This document shows positions 1 to 10,436 of a stretch of 64,000 nt of DNA, piece by piece. The notes beneath the pieces are model-generated. The model worked only from the letters and a program-made list of their open reading frames with translations, searched no databases and was not told the origin of the DNA. Where the stretch lies: positions 1-64,000 of the forward strand of contig NW_020825468.1 in the NCBI RefSeq assembly GCF_003286085.1, read 5' to 3'. Within the stretch, counting starts at the first letter, position 1, and every line of letters starts with the position of its first letter. This stretch comes from Drosophila persimilis (lineage: Eukaryota > Arthropoda > Insecta > Diptera > Drosophilidae). The translations under genes were made by a program, and so were the position numbers.

Positions 1-311
1 CTGTGGGCTTACCCTTTCGCCGCGCTGTCGAAGACCATTCCGAGCTCTTTGATCCGTTTTTCGATCGCAGTCGGATGCTCCCCGCGCGAGATAAAGGCCG
101 AGATCCGGCTGCGCAGTTCGTCCACTGTCCCGGTTTCACGGAGGCCGAATTCGGCGGCGATGGCCTGCAATTCGTCCTTGCGCCGATACGAAATCCACTG
201 TACCCCCATGTCGAAGTACGGTGGTCGAACTGGCACTTCGAGCTCTTTTGCGTTTCCGACGGTAGTATCACGTATTGACCCTCCGGTAGAGTCTTTTCTT
301 AGGTAACGCAC
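1..311 (-). pseudogene. Gag N-terminal fragment with SAP motif, Ulysses/Osvaldo-like LTR retrotransposon, copy 1
   Basis: A 100-codon minus-strand frame runs from 311 to 9. Residues about 41-75 (SYRRKDELQAIAAEFG and on) resemble a SAP helix-turn-helix motif, which some long-LTR gypsy-type Gag proteins carry at the N-terminus. It lies downstream, on the minus strand, of a tRNA-Lys-like primer site at 3582-3599 and a long leader, the position expected for gag. No ATG follows the last upstream stop, so the start is lost or changed (the frame opens with GTG). The frame closes with TAA at the left edge. The same sequence with nearly the same break recurs at 6506-6812. A host SAP-domain fragment is the alternative. 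I am fairly sure of the motif and less sure of the family. Confidence 0.55.
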
Positions 312-1101
312 TGAATACCGGGGTCCTTGGGGCTAGTCACGGAAACACGGCGTATGCACGGCCCACGCGGCTGTCCAGTGGAGGCGTCCTTGAAGTCCTT
401 GCTGCTTGGGGTCCTGGTCGATAGTCCTTGCTATCGTTGTCCTTGGAATTGTGCTGACTGTTGATCCTTGCTAGGCCGGTCGATAGTCCTTGCTATCGTT
501 GTCCTTGGAATTGTCCTTGTGGTCCTGGTCGTGCTGGGTTCGTTGATTTAATCGTTAGATCTCGTCCCGTGTCGATGGCTGAACGTTGACTGATCACTTT
601 GAAGGCCGGGCGTTTACTCTCCGCTATCGTTTTATAGGCCGGGCATTGAATGATCGCGCTGAAGACCGTTCATTGAATGACTGCTCGCGATGAGGGCCGG
701 GCATTGACTATCTTCTTCTGGGTCTGGGTACGAAATATATAGCCGGGCTGGTTAGTTTTTGGGAGAATTCCGACGCTCGCTCGGCCTCTACCGCTCACGT
801 CGCTCGCTCGGCCTCTACCGCTCACGACGCGCTGCTCGCCGCGTACGTGTCGCTCTCTCTCCAGCGATTTCTGCCCAGCTTCGGCTCGGTTCCCTTTCTC
901 TGCCGTCTTGCCGCGGCGCTCTCCTCCTCGTGTGGGCGCGGCGGCCACGTGTTGACGCTATGGCTAGGGAGGTTAGGGAAGCCAGCCTCGGCTGTAAGTG
1001 AATAATGATCGACCTCACGGGCGGTTTTACAGAGATATACAGCTATTATTGGCCTAATGGTTCCGACTGGCATAGTACAGTCCCGATTCCCCTGCTACTC
1101 G

Positions 1102-2224
1102 TTATAACCGATACTCAAAATGAGTATTGGGGTATATTAGATTTGTGGTGAAAATGGATGTGTGTAACGTCCAGAAGGAATCGTTTCCGACCCCATAAAG
1201 TATATATATTCTTGATCAGCATCAATAGCCGAGTCGATTAAGCCATGTCTGTCTGTCCGTCTGTCCGTCCGTCCGTCTGTCCGTCTGTCCGTCCCCTTCA
1301 GCGCCTAATGCTCAAAGACTATAAGAGCTAGAGCAACGATGTTTTGGATCCAGACTTCTGTGATATGTCGCTGCTACAAAAATATTTCAAAACTTTGCCC
1401 CGCCCACTTCCGCCCGCACAAAGGGCGAAAATCTGTGGCATCCACAATTTTAAACATACGAGAAAACCAAAAACGCACAATCGTAGAGAATGACCATATC
1501 TTGCCATAGACTGCATAGACTGCAGAATCTGAATTGGATCGTGTTATTATTATAGCCAGCATCAAGAAAACAATTTCATTTTTTCTCGCCCTGTCTCTCT
1601 CTAACACACACGTAGCATAGGCGGCTTTGCTTAGAGTAAAACATTAGCGCCTAGATCTCAGAGACTATAAAAGCTAGAGCAACCAAATTTGGTATCCACA
1701 CTCCTAATATATCGGACCGAGACGAGTTTGTTTCAAAATTTCGCCACACCCCCTTCCGCCCCCGCAAAGGATGCGAATCTGGGGATATTCACAAATCTCA
1801 GAGACTATTGAAGCTAGAGTAACCAAATTTGGTATCCGCACTTCTGTTAGATCTCACTATAAAACCTTTATCTCCAAATTTCGCCCCACCCCCTTCCGCC
1901 CACACAAAGGACGAAAATCTGTTGCATCCACAATATTGCAGACTCGAGTAAACTAAAAACGCAGAATCATAGATAATGACCATATCTATCCGGTTGCTGA
2001 ATCTGAATCAGATCAGATCATTTTTATAGCCAAAGGAAACAAATCAATTTGCACTGGCTTCGCAGCGCCCGACGTCACGCTCAGACTGATTTTCTGTCTC
2101 TCTCGCACTCTTTGTCGTGTCGTTCAATATTAGCGGCGTCTGCCGGAGGAAAGCCATACTGACTTAGTATCGGGTATAACTGTAGAGTTGCGGTGTCCGC
2201 AGCAACTCACAACGTTCCCCCTCG
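1102..2224 (+). mobile_element. DINE-1/INE-1-like Helitron, copy 1 (longest of the trimer)
   Basis: It starts TTATAACCGATACTCAAAAT, has the GTCTGTCCGTCCG microsatellite at 1250-1295 and ends in the subterminal GAGTTGCGGTGTCCGCAGC hairpin followed by AACGTTCCCCCTCG. Those are the hallmarks of non-autonomous DINE-1 Helitrons in the obscura group. It is about 1.12 kb, roughly 470 bp longer than copies 2 and 3, because it keeps an extra internal segment (about 1540-1900). It joins copy 2 directly, end to start. Confidence 0.9.
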
Positions 2225-2869
2225 TTATACCCGATACTCAAAATGAGTATTGGGGTATATTAGATTTGTGGTAAAAGTGGATGTGTGTAACGTCCAGAAG
2301 GAATCGTTTCCGACCCTATAAAGTATATATATTCTTGATCAGCATCAATAGCCGAGTCGATTGAGCCCTGTCTGTCTGTCCGTCCATCCGTCTGTCCGTC
2401 TGTCCGTCCGTCCGTCTATCCGTCCCCTTCAGCGCCTAGTGCTCAAAGACTATAAGAGCTAGAGCAACGATGTTTTGGATCCAGACTTCTGTGATATGTC
2501 ACTGCTACAAAAATATTTCAAAACTTTGCCCCGCCCACTTCCGCCCACACAAAGGACGAAAATCTGTTGCATCCACAATATTGCACATTCGAGAAAACTA
2601 AAAACCCAGAATCATAAATAATGACCATATCTATCAGGTTGCTGAATCTGGATCAGATCAGATCATTTTTATAGCCAAAAGGAACAAATCAATTTGCACT
2701 GGCTTCGCAGCGCCCGACGTCACGCTCAGACTGATTTTCTGTCTCTCTCGCACTCTTTGTCGTGTCGTTCAATATTAGCGGCGTCTGCCGGAGGAAAGCC
2801 ATACTGACTTAGTATCGGGTATAACTGTAGAGTTGCGGTGTCCGCAGCAACTCACAACGTTCCCCCTCG
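2225..2869 (+). mobile_element. DINE-1-like Helitron, copy 2 of head-to-tail trimer
   Basis: A 645 bp copy beginning TTATACCCGATACTC directly after the CCCCCTCG end of copy 1. Almost identical to copy 3 and shares with it the same internal deletion relative to copy 1. Confidence 0.9.
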
Positions 2870-3526
2870 TTATACCCGATACTCAAAATGAGTATTGGGG
2901 TATATTAGATTTGTGGTAAAAGTGGATGTGTGTAACGTCCAGAAGGAATCGTTTCCGACCCTATAAAGTATATATATTCTTGATCAGCATCAATAGCCGA
3001 GTCGATTGAGCCCTGTCTGTCTGTCCGTCCATCCGTCTGTCCGTCTGTCCGTCTGTCCGTCCGTCCGTCTATCCGTCCCCTTCAGCGCCTAGTGCTCAAA
3101 GACTATAAGAGCTAGAGCAACGATGTTTTGGATCCAGACTTCTGTGATATGTCACTGCTACAAAAATATTTCAAAACTTTGCCCCGCCCACTTCCGCCCA
3201 CACAAAGGACGAAAATCTGTTGCATCCACAATATTGCACATTCGAGAAAACTAAAAACCCAGAATCATAAATAATGACCATATCTATCAGGTTGCTGAAT
3301 CTGGATCAGATCAGATCATTTTTATAGCCAAAAGGAACAAATCAATTTGCACTGGCTACGCAGCGCCCGACGTCACGCTCAGACTGATTTTCTGTCTCTC
3401 TCGCACGCACTCTTTGTCGTGTCGTTTAATATTAGCGGCGTCTGCCGGAGGAGAGCCATACTGACTTAGTATCGGGTATAACCGTAGAGTTGCGGTGTCC
3501 GCAGCAACTCACAACGTTCCCCCTCG
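2870..3526 (+). mobile_element. DINE-1-like Helitron, copy 3 of head-to-tail trimer
   Basis: A 657 bp copy. It differs from copy 2 by a few bases, including an extra GTCTGTCC unit and CGCACGCACTC in place of CGCACTC next to the GA-rich stretch. It ends CCCCCTCG at 3526 and is followed by the T-run of the leader that also exists, without an insertion, at 7599 onward. Confidence 0.9.
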
Positions 3527-3581
3527 TTTTTTTTTGATCGATTGTTCCACTTAGCGCCACAAAACTTAACGGAATCCCGGA

Positions 3582-3599
3582 GTCCCTGCTCGGGCGCCA
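3582..3599 (-). promoter_or_regulatory. tRNA-Lys-type primer binding site
   Basis: On the minus strand it reads TGGCGCCCGAGCAGGGAC, matching the 3' end of a tRNA-Lys (the same class of primer used by Osvaldo- and Ulysses-type elements). It follows ...GTACAGA, so the LTR ends at about 3602. This fixes the direction of the element (minus) and places the repeat array inside its LTR. Confidence 0.7.
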
Positions 3600-3749
3600 T
3601 CTGTACGGAAGCGATCCTGGGCTGGGGTACATATCTCAGTCTACTCCAGGGTCGAAATTACAGTAATATTTATAATTTGCCGGGACTCCGTATTTCGGAC
3701 CGACGATGGGGACGGGGCGGCATTCCCGCGGACGGGAGCGATCGTAGCG

Positions 3750-4740
3750 TGGGACGTGGCAGTCGGTTTCACCGAGAGCACTCAGGTTATCGCCGAATAG
3801 CGCCTTCAGGACTCCACCGAACTCAGAATCAATACGGAGGTCTTTACTATGCGATAATACCGATAGGGGTCGCCGAGAGTACTTAGGCTATCGCCGGACA
3901 GTACTTACGGGACCCCGCCGGCCTAAGAATTACTACGACGCGGAAGGGGGACTTTGCTATGCGGAAATACCGACAAGTATCGCCGAGAGTACCGGCTATC
4001 ACCTGACGGTACTTACGGGACCCTGTCGGCCTAAGAATTACTACGACGCGGAAGGGGGACTTTGCTATGCGGAAATACCGACAAGTATCGCCGAGAGTAC
4101 CTAGGCTATCGCCGGACGGTACTTACGGGACCCTGACGGCCTAAGAATTACTACGACGCGGAAAAGGGGACTTTGCTATGCGGAAATACCGACAAGTATC
4201 GCAGAGAGTACCTAGACTATCGCCGGACGGTACTTACGGGACCCTGTCGGCCTAAGAATTACTACGACGCGGAAAGGGGGACTTTGCCATGCGGAAATAC
4301 CGACAAGTATCGCCGAGAGTACCTAGGCTATCGGCGGACGGTACTTACGGGACCCTGTCGGCCTAAGAGATACTACGAGGGTCAGGGATATCGACAAGCT
4401 TCACCGATAGTCCCTAGGAAATCGCCGGATGGCACTCACGGGACACTATCGGGTTAAACATTACTGCGAAAGTCTTTATCATACAGGGCAGGTATCGCCG
4501 AGAGGGCTCAGGCAATCGTCGGACAGCCCCGTCGGGACGGACCCTGCGGGGTCACAAACTACGGGAGGGAATCAGGCGGAGGGAACGCCGACAGGTGTCA
4601 CCGAGAACGCCTAGGCAATCGCCGGACAGCGGCCTCAGGATCCTGTCGGGCTACGAACTACTGGATGGAATCACGCAGACTCGGGCAAGAGGCGGGAGGA
4701 AGGGCAGAGAAGATGAAGCCCCGGGCCTCCAGGTTCTCTA
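3750..4740. repeat. Tandem array of ~111 bp and shorter related units
   Basis: The phrase ACTTACGGGACCC recurs at 4011, 4121, 4232 and 4343 (spacing 110-111). Each unit also holds TTACTACGACGCGGAA, TTTGCTATGCGGAAATACC and ATCGCCGAGAGTACCTAGG. Units toward both ends are more diverged. ORFs across it come from the repeat and are not genes. Confidence 0.85.
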
Positions 4741-4810
4741 GTGTCTAGATTGTTGGTGGTCGGGCTATGTTTCTGTTACATTCGTTACATTTCACTTTAT
4801 TCTTTCTTGG

Positions 4811-5356
4811 ATGCTGGAAAATTTGGTATCGGCTATGGTAACAATTCCTAGCCAGCAGGTGGGAGAAAGTAAACCTAGCACCCTAATCACCTCCATTAAC
4901 GATCATAATAGCTCAACATGCAAGTATTGCAAATCCTCCGATCACTACATATCCCGATGCCAGGCATTTCTAGATCTCCCTGTTTTTCTCGATACAAGGA
5001 GGTGAAGAAGCGCCATTTATGTCTAAACTGCCTCAACAGAGGCCATTCATTTCAACGCTGCAAGTCAGGGGCATGTAGAAATTGCCAAGCCAAGCATCAC
5101 ACACTGCTCCACATGCAGTCGGGCGCTTACGCTGAGTTGCCGTCGCCGAGCACGGAATCGACCCAGCATGATCCTGCGAGTGCCCTAGTAGCAAGCAAAT
5201 ATACTAGCCCTCCCCCGTCGAATCAAAAATCTCTGCCTAGCCAAAACGTGCTGCTAGCTACCGCAATCGTATATGTCAGGGGCCGTTTTGGATCGCTTAT
5301 TCCATGTCGTGCCATTTTAGATTCCGCTTCTCAGGTTACTTTATAACATCGAGACT
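4811..5356 (+). pseudogene. BEL/Pao family A gag zinc-knuckle fragment embedded in the LTR array, copy 1
   Basis: This matches the gag at 12123-12668: the frame at 4811 gives the start through TCKYCKSSDHYISRC (first CCHC-like knuckle), then a one-base loss in a T-run (tgtttttctcg versus tgttttttctcg at 12290) moves the reading to the 4918 frame, with CLNCLNRGHSFQRC and CRNCQAKHHTLLH (further knuckles). It ends in the protease region at ...CATCGAGACT and passes straight into the array phrase ACTTACGGG. It has no start or end of its own. The same fragment with the same ends is at 8722-9268, so the chimera formed before the block was duplicated. Confidence 0.85.
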
Positions 5357-6250
5357 TACGGGACCCTGTCGGCCTAAGAATTACTACGACGCGGAAAAGG
5401 GGGACCTTGCTATGCGGAAATACCGACAAGCATCACCGAGAGTGCCTAGGCAATCGCCGGATAGCACTTACGGGACACTGTCGAACTAAGAATTACCACG
5501 GGGGGTCAGGGATATCGACAAGCATCGCCGAGAGTGCCTAGGCAATCGACGGATAGCACTTACGGGACACTATCGAACTAAGAATTACTACGGGGGTCAG
5601 GGATATCGACAGGCATCGCCCAGAGTGCCTAGGCAATCGCCTGATAGCACTTACGGGACGCTGTCGAGCTAAGAATTACTACGAGGGTCGGGGATACCGG
5701 CAAGCATCGCCGAGAGTGCCTAGGCAATCGCCAGATAATACTTACGGGACGCTGTCGAACTAAGAATTACTACGAGGGTCGGGGATACCGGCAAGCATCG
5801 CCGAGAGTGCCTAGGCAATCACCGGTTAGCACTTACGGGACACCGCCGAACTAAGAATTTCTACGAATACGAGAATACCGACGCGTATCGCCGAGAGTGC
5901 TTAGGCAATCACCGGATAGCACTCACGGGGCACTATCGGGCTAAACATTACTGCGAAAGTCTTTATCATACAGGGCAGGTATCGCCGAGAGGGCTTAGGC
6001 AATCGCCGGACAGCCCAGCATCACCGGGGGCGCTTAGACGATCGTCGGATAGCGGCTTCGGGACCCTGCGGGGTCACAAACTACGGGAGGGAATCAGGCG
6101 GAGGGAACGCCGACAGGTGTCACCGAGAACGCCTAGGCAATCGCCGGACAGCGGCCTCAGGATCCTGTCGGGCTACGAACTACTGGATGGAATCACGCAG
6201 ACTCGGGCAAGAGGCGGGAGGAAGGGCAGAGAAGATGAAGCCCCGGGCCT
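5357..6250. repeat. Tandem array of ~91-92 bp units, continuation
   Basis: ACTTACGGG recurs at 5466, 5558, 5649 and 5740 (spacing 91-92). These units lack the ~20 bp GACTTTGCTATGCGGAAATA block of the 111 bp type, so the two types differ by one indel. The array decays toward 6250 (GAAGATGAAGCCCCGGGCC). Confidence 0.85.
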
Positions 6251-6263
6251 CCAGGTTCCCTAG

Positions 6264-6505
6264 TGTATCGAATGTTGGTGGTCGGGCTACGACTGCTACG
6301 ACTGCTCCCAATCGAATCTCTTCTATCCACGTTTTTTTCCTCCAGCTTCAGAACTCTCCCGATCCAGCGTCAGCGTGGGCGGTCATCGTCGTCATACTCG
6401 CGGCGGCAGAGGGCTGCGCCGGTGACTTTTGTCTCTCCTTTTCGCTGCTGGCGCGTCGTTACTCGGTTTTGGTTTTCCGCGTTTCTCTTCTGCCGTTGCT
6501 GCTGT
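6264..6505 (+). mobile_element. BEL/Pao family A LTR fragment between the two Ulysses-like copies
   Basis: Nearly identical to 10437-10450 plus 10777-11025 with the middle removed: GTCGGGCTA is joined to CGACTGCTCCCAATCG. At 6502 it runs into CTGTGGGCTTACCC, the truncated edge of the SAP-gag fragment; the family A version continues CTGTGGGCTAACCGG instead. Frames such as 6187-6807 cross this junction and are not genes. Confidence 0.6.
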
Positions 6506-6812
6506 GGGCTTACCCTTTCGCCGCGCTGCCGAAGACCATTCCGAGCTCTTTGATCCGTTTTTCGATCGCAGTCGGATGCTCCCCGCGCGAGATAAAGGCC
6601 GAGATCCGGCTGCGCAGTTCGTCCACTGTCCCGGTTTCACGGAGGCCGAATTCGGCGGCGATGGCCTGCAATTCGTCCTTGCGCCGATACGAAATCCACT
6701 GTACCCCCATGTCGAAGTACGGTGGTCGAACTGGCACTTCGAGCTCTTTTGCGTTTCCGACGGTAGTATCACGTATTGACCCTCCGGTAGAGTCTTTTCT
6801 TAGGTAACGCAC
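6506..6812 (-). pseudogene. Gag SAP-motif fragment, Ulysses/Osvaldo-like, copy 2
   Basis: The second copy of the 100-codon frame at 9-311, differing by about one residue (GMVFGSAAKG against GMVFDSAAKG). Same truncation and same lack of an ATG. It shows that the gag was already broken when the ~4 kb block duplicated. Confidence 0.55.
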
Positions 6813-7667
6813 TGAATACCGGGGTCCTTGGGGCTAGTCACGGAAACACGTCGTATGCACGGCCCACGCGGCTGTCCAGTGGAGGCGTCCTTGAAGTCCT
6901 TGCTGCTTGGGGTCCTGGTCGATAGTCCTTGCTATCGTTGTCCTTGGAATTGTGCTGACTGTTGATCCTTGCTAGGCCGGTCGATAGTCCTTGCTATCGT
7001 TGTCCTTGGAATTGTCCTTGTGGTCCTGGTCGTGCTGGGTTCGTTGATTTAATCGTTAGATCTCGTCCCGTGTCGATGGCTGAACGTTGACTGATCACTT
7101 TGAAGGCCGGGCGTTTACTCTCCGCTATCGTTTTATAGGCCGGGCATTGAATGATCGCGCTGAAGACCGTTCATTGAATGACTGCTCGCGATGAGGGCCG
7201 GGCATTGACTATCTTCTTCTGGGTCTGGGTACGAAATATATAGCCGGGCTGGTTAGTTTTTGGGAGAATTCCGACGCTCGCTCGGCCTCTACCGCTCACG
7301 TCGCTCGCTCGGCCTCTACCGCTCACGACGCGCTGCTCGCCGCGTACGTGTCGCTCTCTCTCCAGCGATTTCTGCCCAGCTTCGGCTCGGTTCCCTTTCT
7401 CTGCCGTCTTGCCGCGGCGCTCTCCTCCTCGTGTGGGCGCGGCGGCCACGTGTTGACGCTATGGCTAGGGAGGTTAGGGAAGCCAGCCTCGGCTGCACGT
7501 GAATAATGGTCGACCTCACGTGCGGTTTTACAGAGATATACAGCTATTCCTGGCCGTGCTTGCACATGGTACAGTCTCGATTCCCCCTGCTACTCGTTTT
7601 TCTGATCGACTGTTCCACTTAGCGCCCCAAAACATAACGGAATCCCGGAGTCCCTGCTCGGGCGCCA
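6813..7667 (-). other. Leader and tRNA-Lys-type primer site, copy 2, without DINE-1
   Basis: Collinear with 312-1101 plus 3527-3599. It shows the empty site CTGCTACTCG|TTTTTCTGATCG where copy 1 carries the DINE-1 trimer. The primer site is at 7650-7667, identical to copy 1. Confidence 0.6.
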
Positions 7668-7669
7668 TC

Positions 7670-10436
7670 TGTAAGGAAGCGATCCTGGGCTGGGGTACAT
7701 ATCTCAGTCTACTCCAGGGTCGAAATTACAGTAATATTTATAATTTGCCGGGACTCCGTATTTCGGACCGACGATGGGGGACGGGGCAGAAGTCCCGAGG
7801 ACAGTAGCGATCGTAGCGTGGGACGTGGCAGTTGGTTTCACCGAGAGCACTCAGGTTATCGCCGAATAGCGCCTTCAGGACTCCACCGAACTCAGAATCA
7901 ATACGCAGGTCTTTATTATGCGATAATACCGACAGGGGTCGCCGAGAGTACTTAGGCTATCGCCGGACAGTACTTACGGGACCCCGCCGGCCTGAGAGTT
8001 ACTACGAAGCGGAAAGGGGGACTTTGCTATGCGGAAATACCGACATGTATCGCCGAGAGTACCTAGGCTATCGCCGGGCGGTACTTACGGGACCCTGTCG
8101 GCCTAAAAATTACTACGACGCGGAAAAGGGGGACTTTGCTATGCGGAAATACCGACAAGTATCGCCGAGAGTACCTAGGCTATCGCAGGACGGTACTTAC
8201 GGGACCCTGTCGGCCTAAGAGATACTACGAGGGTCAGGGATATCGACAAGCTTCACCGATAGTGCCTAGGAAATCGCCGGATAGCACTCACGGGACACTA
8301 TCGGGCTAAACATTACTGCGAAAGTCTTTATCATAAAGGGCAGGTATCGCCGAGAGGGCTTAGGCAATCGCCGGACAGCCCCGTCGGGACCCAGGGAACT
8401 ACGGGAATCAGGCGAGACACCAACAGGCGTCACCGGGGACGCTTAGACGATCGTCGGATAGCGGCTTTGGGACCCTGCGGGGTCACAAACTACGGGAGGG
8501 AATTAGGCGGAGGGAACGCCGACAGGTGTCACCGAGAACGCCTAGGCAATCGCCGGACAGCGGCCTCAGGATCCTGTCGGGCTACGAACTACTGGGCAAG
8601 AGGCGGGAGGAAGGGCAGAGAAGATGAAGCCCCGGGCCTCCAGGTTCTCTAGTGTCTAGATTGTTGGTGGTCGGGCTATGTTTCTGTTACATTCGTTACA
8701 TTTCACTTTATTCTTTCTTGGATGCTGGAAAATTTGGTATCGGCTATGGTAACAATTCCTAGCCAGCAGGTGGGAGAAAGTAAACCTAGCACCCTAATCA
8801 CCTCCATTAACGATCATAATAGCTCAACATGCAAGTATTGCAAATCCTCCGATCACTACATATCCCGATGCCAGGCATTTCTAGATCTCCCTGTTTTTCT
8901 CGATACAAGGAGGTGAAGAAGCGCCATTTATGTCTAAACTGCCTCAACAGAGGCCATTCATTTCAACGCTGCAAGTCAGGGGCATGTAGAAATTGCCAAG
9001 CCAAGCATCACACACTGCTCCACATGCAGTCGGGCGCTTACGCTGAGTTGCCGTCGCCGAGCACGGAATCGACCCAGCATGATCCTGCGAGTGCCCTAGT
9101 AGCAAGCAAATATACTAGCCCTCCCCCGTCGAATCAGAAATCTCTGCCTAGCCAAAACGTGCTGCTAGCTACCGCAATCGTATATGTCAGGGGCCGTTTT
9201 GGATCGCTTATTCCATGTCGTGCCATTTTAGATTCCGCTTCTCAGGTTAACTTTATAACATCGAGACTTACGGGACCCTGTCGGCCTAAGAATTACTACG
9301 ACGCGGAAAGGGGGACCTTGCTATAGCGGAAATACCGACAAGTATCGCCGAGAGTACCTATGCTATCGCCGGACGGTACTTACGGGACCCTGTCGACCTA
9401 AGAATTACTACGACGCGGAAAAGGGGGACTTTGCTATGCGGAAATACCGACAAGTATCGCCGAGAGTACCTAGGGTATCGCAGGACGGTACTTACGGGAC
9501 CCTGTCGGCCTAAGAATTACTACGACGCGGAAGGGAGATTTTGCTATGAGGAAATACCGACAAGTATCGCCGAGAGTACCTATGCTATCGCCGGACGGTA
9601 CTTACGGGACCCTGTCGGCCTAAGAATTACTACGACGCGGAAAAGGGGGACCTTGCTATGCGGAAATACCGACAAGCATCACCGAGAGTGCCTAGGCAAT
9701 CGCCGGATAGCACTTACGGGACACTGTCGAACTAAGAATTACCACGGGGGGTCAGAGATATCGACAAGCATCGCCGAGAGTGCCTAGGCAATCGACGGAT
9801 AGCACTTACGGGACACTGTCGAACTAAGAATTACTACGGGGGTCAGGGATATCGACAGGCATCGCCCAGAGTGCCTAGGCAATCGCCGGATAGCACTTAC
9901 GGGACGCTGTCGAGCTAAGAATTACTACGAGGGTCGGGGATACCGGCAAGCATCGCCGAGAGTGCCTAGGCAATCACCGGTTAGCACTTACGGGACACCG
10001 CCGAACTAAGAATTTCTACGAATACGAGAATACCGACGCGTATCGCCGAGAGTGCTTAGGCAATCACCGGATAGCACTCACGGGACACTATCGGGCTAAA
10101 CATTACTGCGAAAGTCTTTATCATACAGGGCAGGTATCGCCGAGAGGGCTTAGGCAATCGCCGGACAGCCCCTTCGGGACCCAGGCATCACCGGGGGCGC
10201 TTAGACGGATAGCGGCTTCGGGACCCTGCGGGGTCACAAACTACGGGAGGGAATCAGGCGGAGGGAACGCCGACAGGTGTCACCGAGAACGCCTAGGCAA
10301 TCGCCGGACAGCGGCCTCAGGATCCTGTCGGGCTACCAACTACTGGATGGAATCACGCAGACTCGGGCAAGAGGCGGGAGGAAGGGCAGAGAAGATGAAG
10401 CCCCGGGCCTCCAGGTTCCCTAGTGTATAGATTGTT
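7670..10436 (-). mobile_element. Long LTR of Ulysses/Osvaldo-like element, copy 2, with tandem arrays
   Basis: Same organisation as copy 1: ~111 bp units, the embedded BEL/Pao gag piece (8722-9268), more 111 bp units and then ~91 bp units, ending at CCTAGTGTATAG. The number of units differs from copy 1 (more 111 bp units follow the gag piece here), which indicates array expansion or contraction after the duplication. Confidence 0.5.
8722..9268 (+). pseudogene. BEL/Pao family A gag zinc-knuckle fragment embedded in the LTR array, copy 2
   Basis: The same piece as 4811-5356, with the same frameshift and the same fusion point CGAGACT|TACGGG. The only clear differences are single bases (GGTTAAC here, GGTTAC in copy 1). 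Confidence 0.85.

Larger units (their letters stand above)
312..3581 (-). other. Untranslated leader of Ulysses/Osvaldo-like element, interrupted by DINE-1 trimer
   Basis: This stretch lies between the primer site and the SAP-gag frame and is non-coding. It is GC-rich and repetitive: CTTGCTATCGTTGTCCTTGG appears twice near 430-510, and a CGCTCGCTCGGCCTCTACCG unit is duplicated near 775-830. Three DINE-1 copies (1102-3526) split it. The uninterrupted version is at 6813-7649. The short ORFs in it are low-complexity shadows. Confidence 0.55.
3602..6263 (-). mobile_element. Long LTR of Ulysses/Osvaldo-like element, copy 1, built of tandem repeats
   Basis: The minus-strand region upstream of the primer site runs from about 6263 (…CCTGGAGGCCCGGGGCTTC) to 3602. 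It is about 2.66 kb including a 0.55-0.6 kb embedded piece of BEL/Pao gag, so about 2.1 kb without it. From memory, Ulysses LTRs are about that size. Most of it is a tandem array (next entries). The outer boundary is approximate: the junction CCTAGTGTAT|cgaatgttggtgg resembles those at 4745, 8655 and 10437. Confidence 0.5.

Noticed and set aside
670-1073. Arg-rich ORFs on both strands (also 7171-7565)
   Set aside because: Low-complexity translation of the CGCTCGCTCGGCC leader; open in several frames at once.
1240-1300. GTCTGTCCGTCCG runs as independent microsatellites
   Set aside because: They are the internal microsatellite of DINE-1 copies and occur at the same place in each.
4173-4457. 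Possible CRISPR-like direct repeats with ~90-110 bp period
   Set aside because: Units are contiguous with no unique spacers, in an animal genome; an ordinary tandem array.
3542-4614. Several 60-114 codon ORFs across 3542-4614 (and 7832-8218, 9431-9787)
   Set aside because: They repeat with the ~91/111 bp array, switch frame with indels and resemble no protein; artefacts of a GC-rich tandem repeat.
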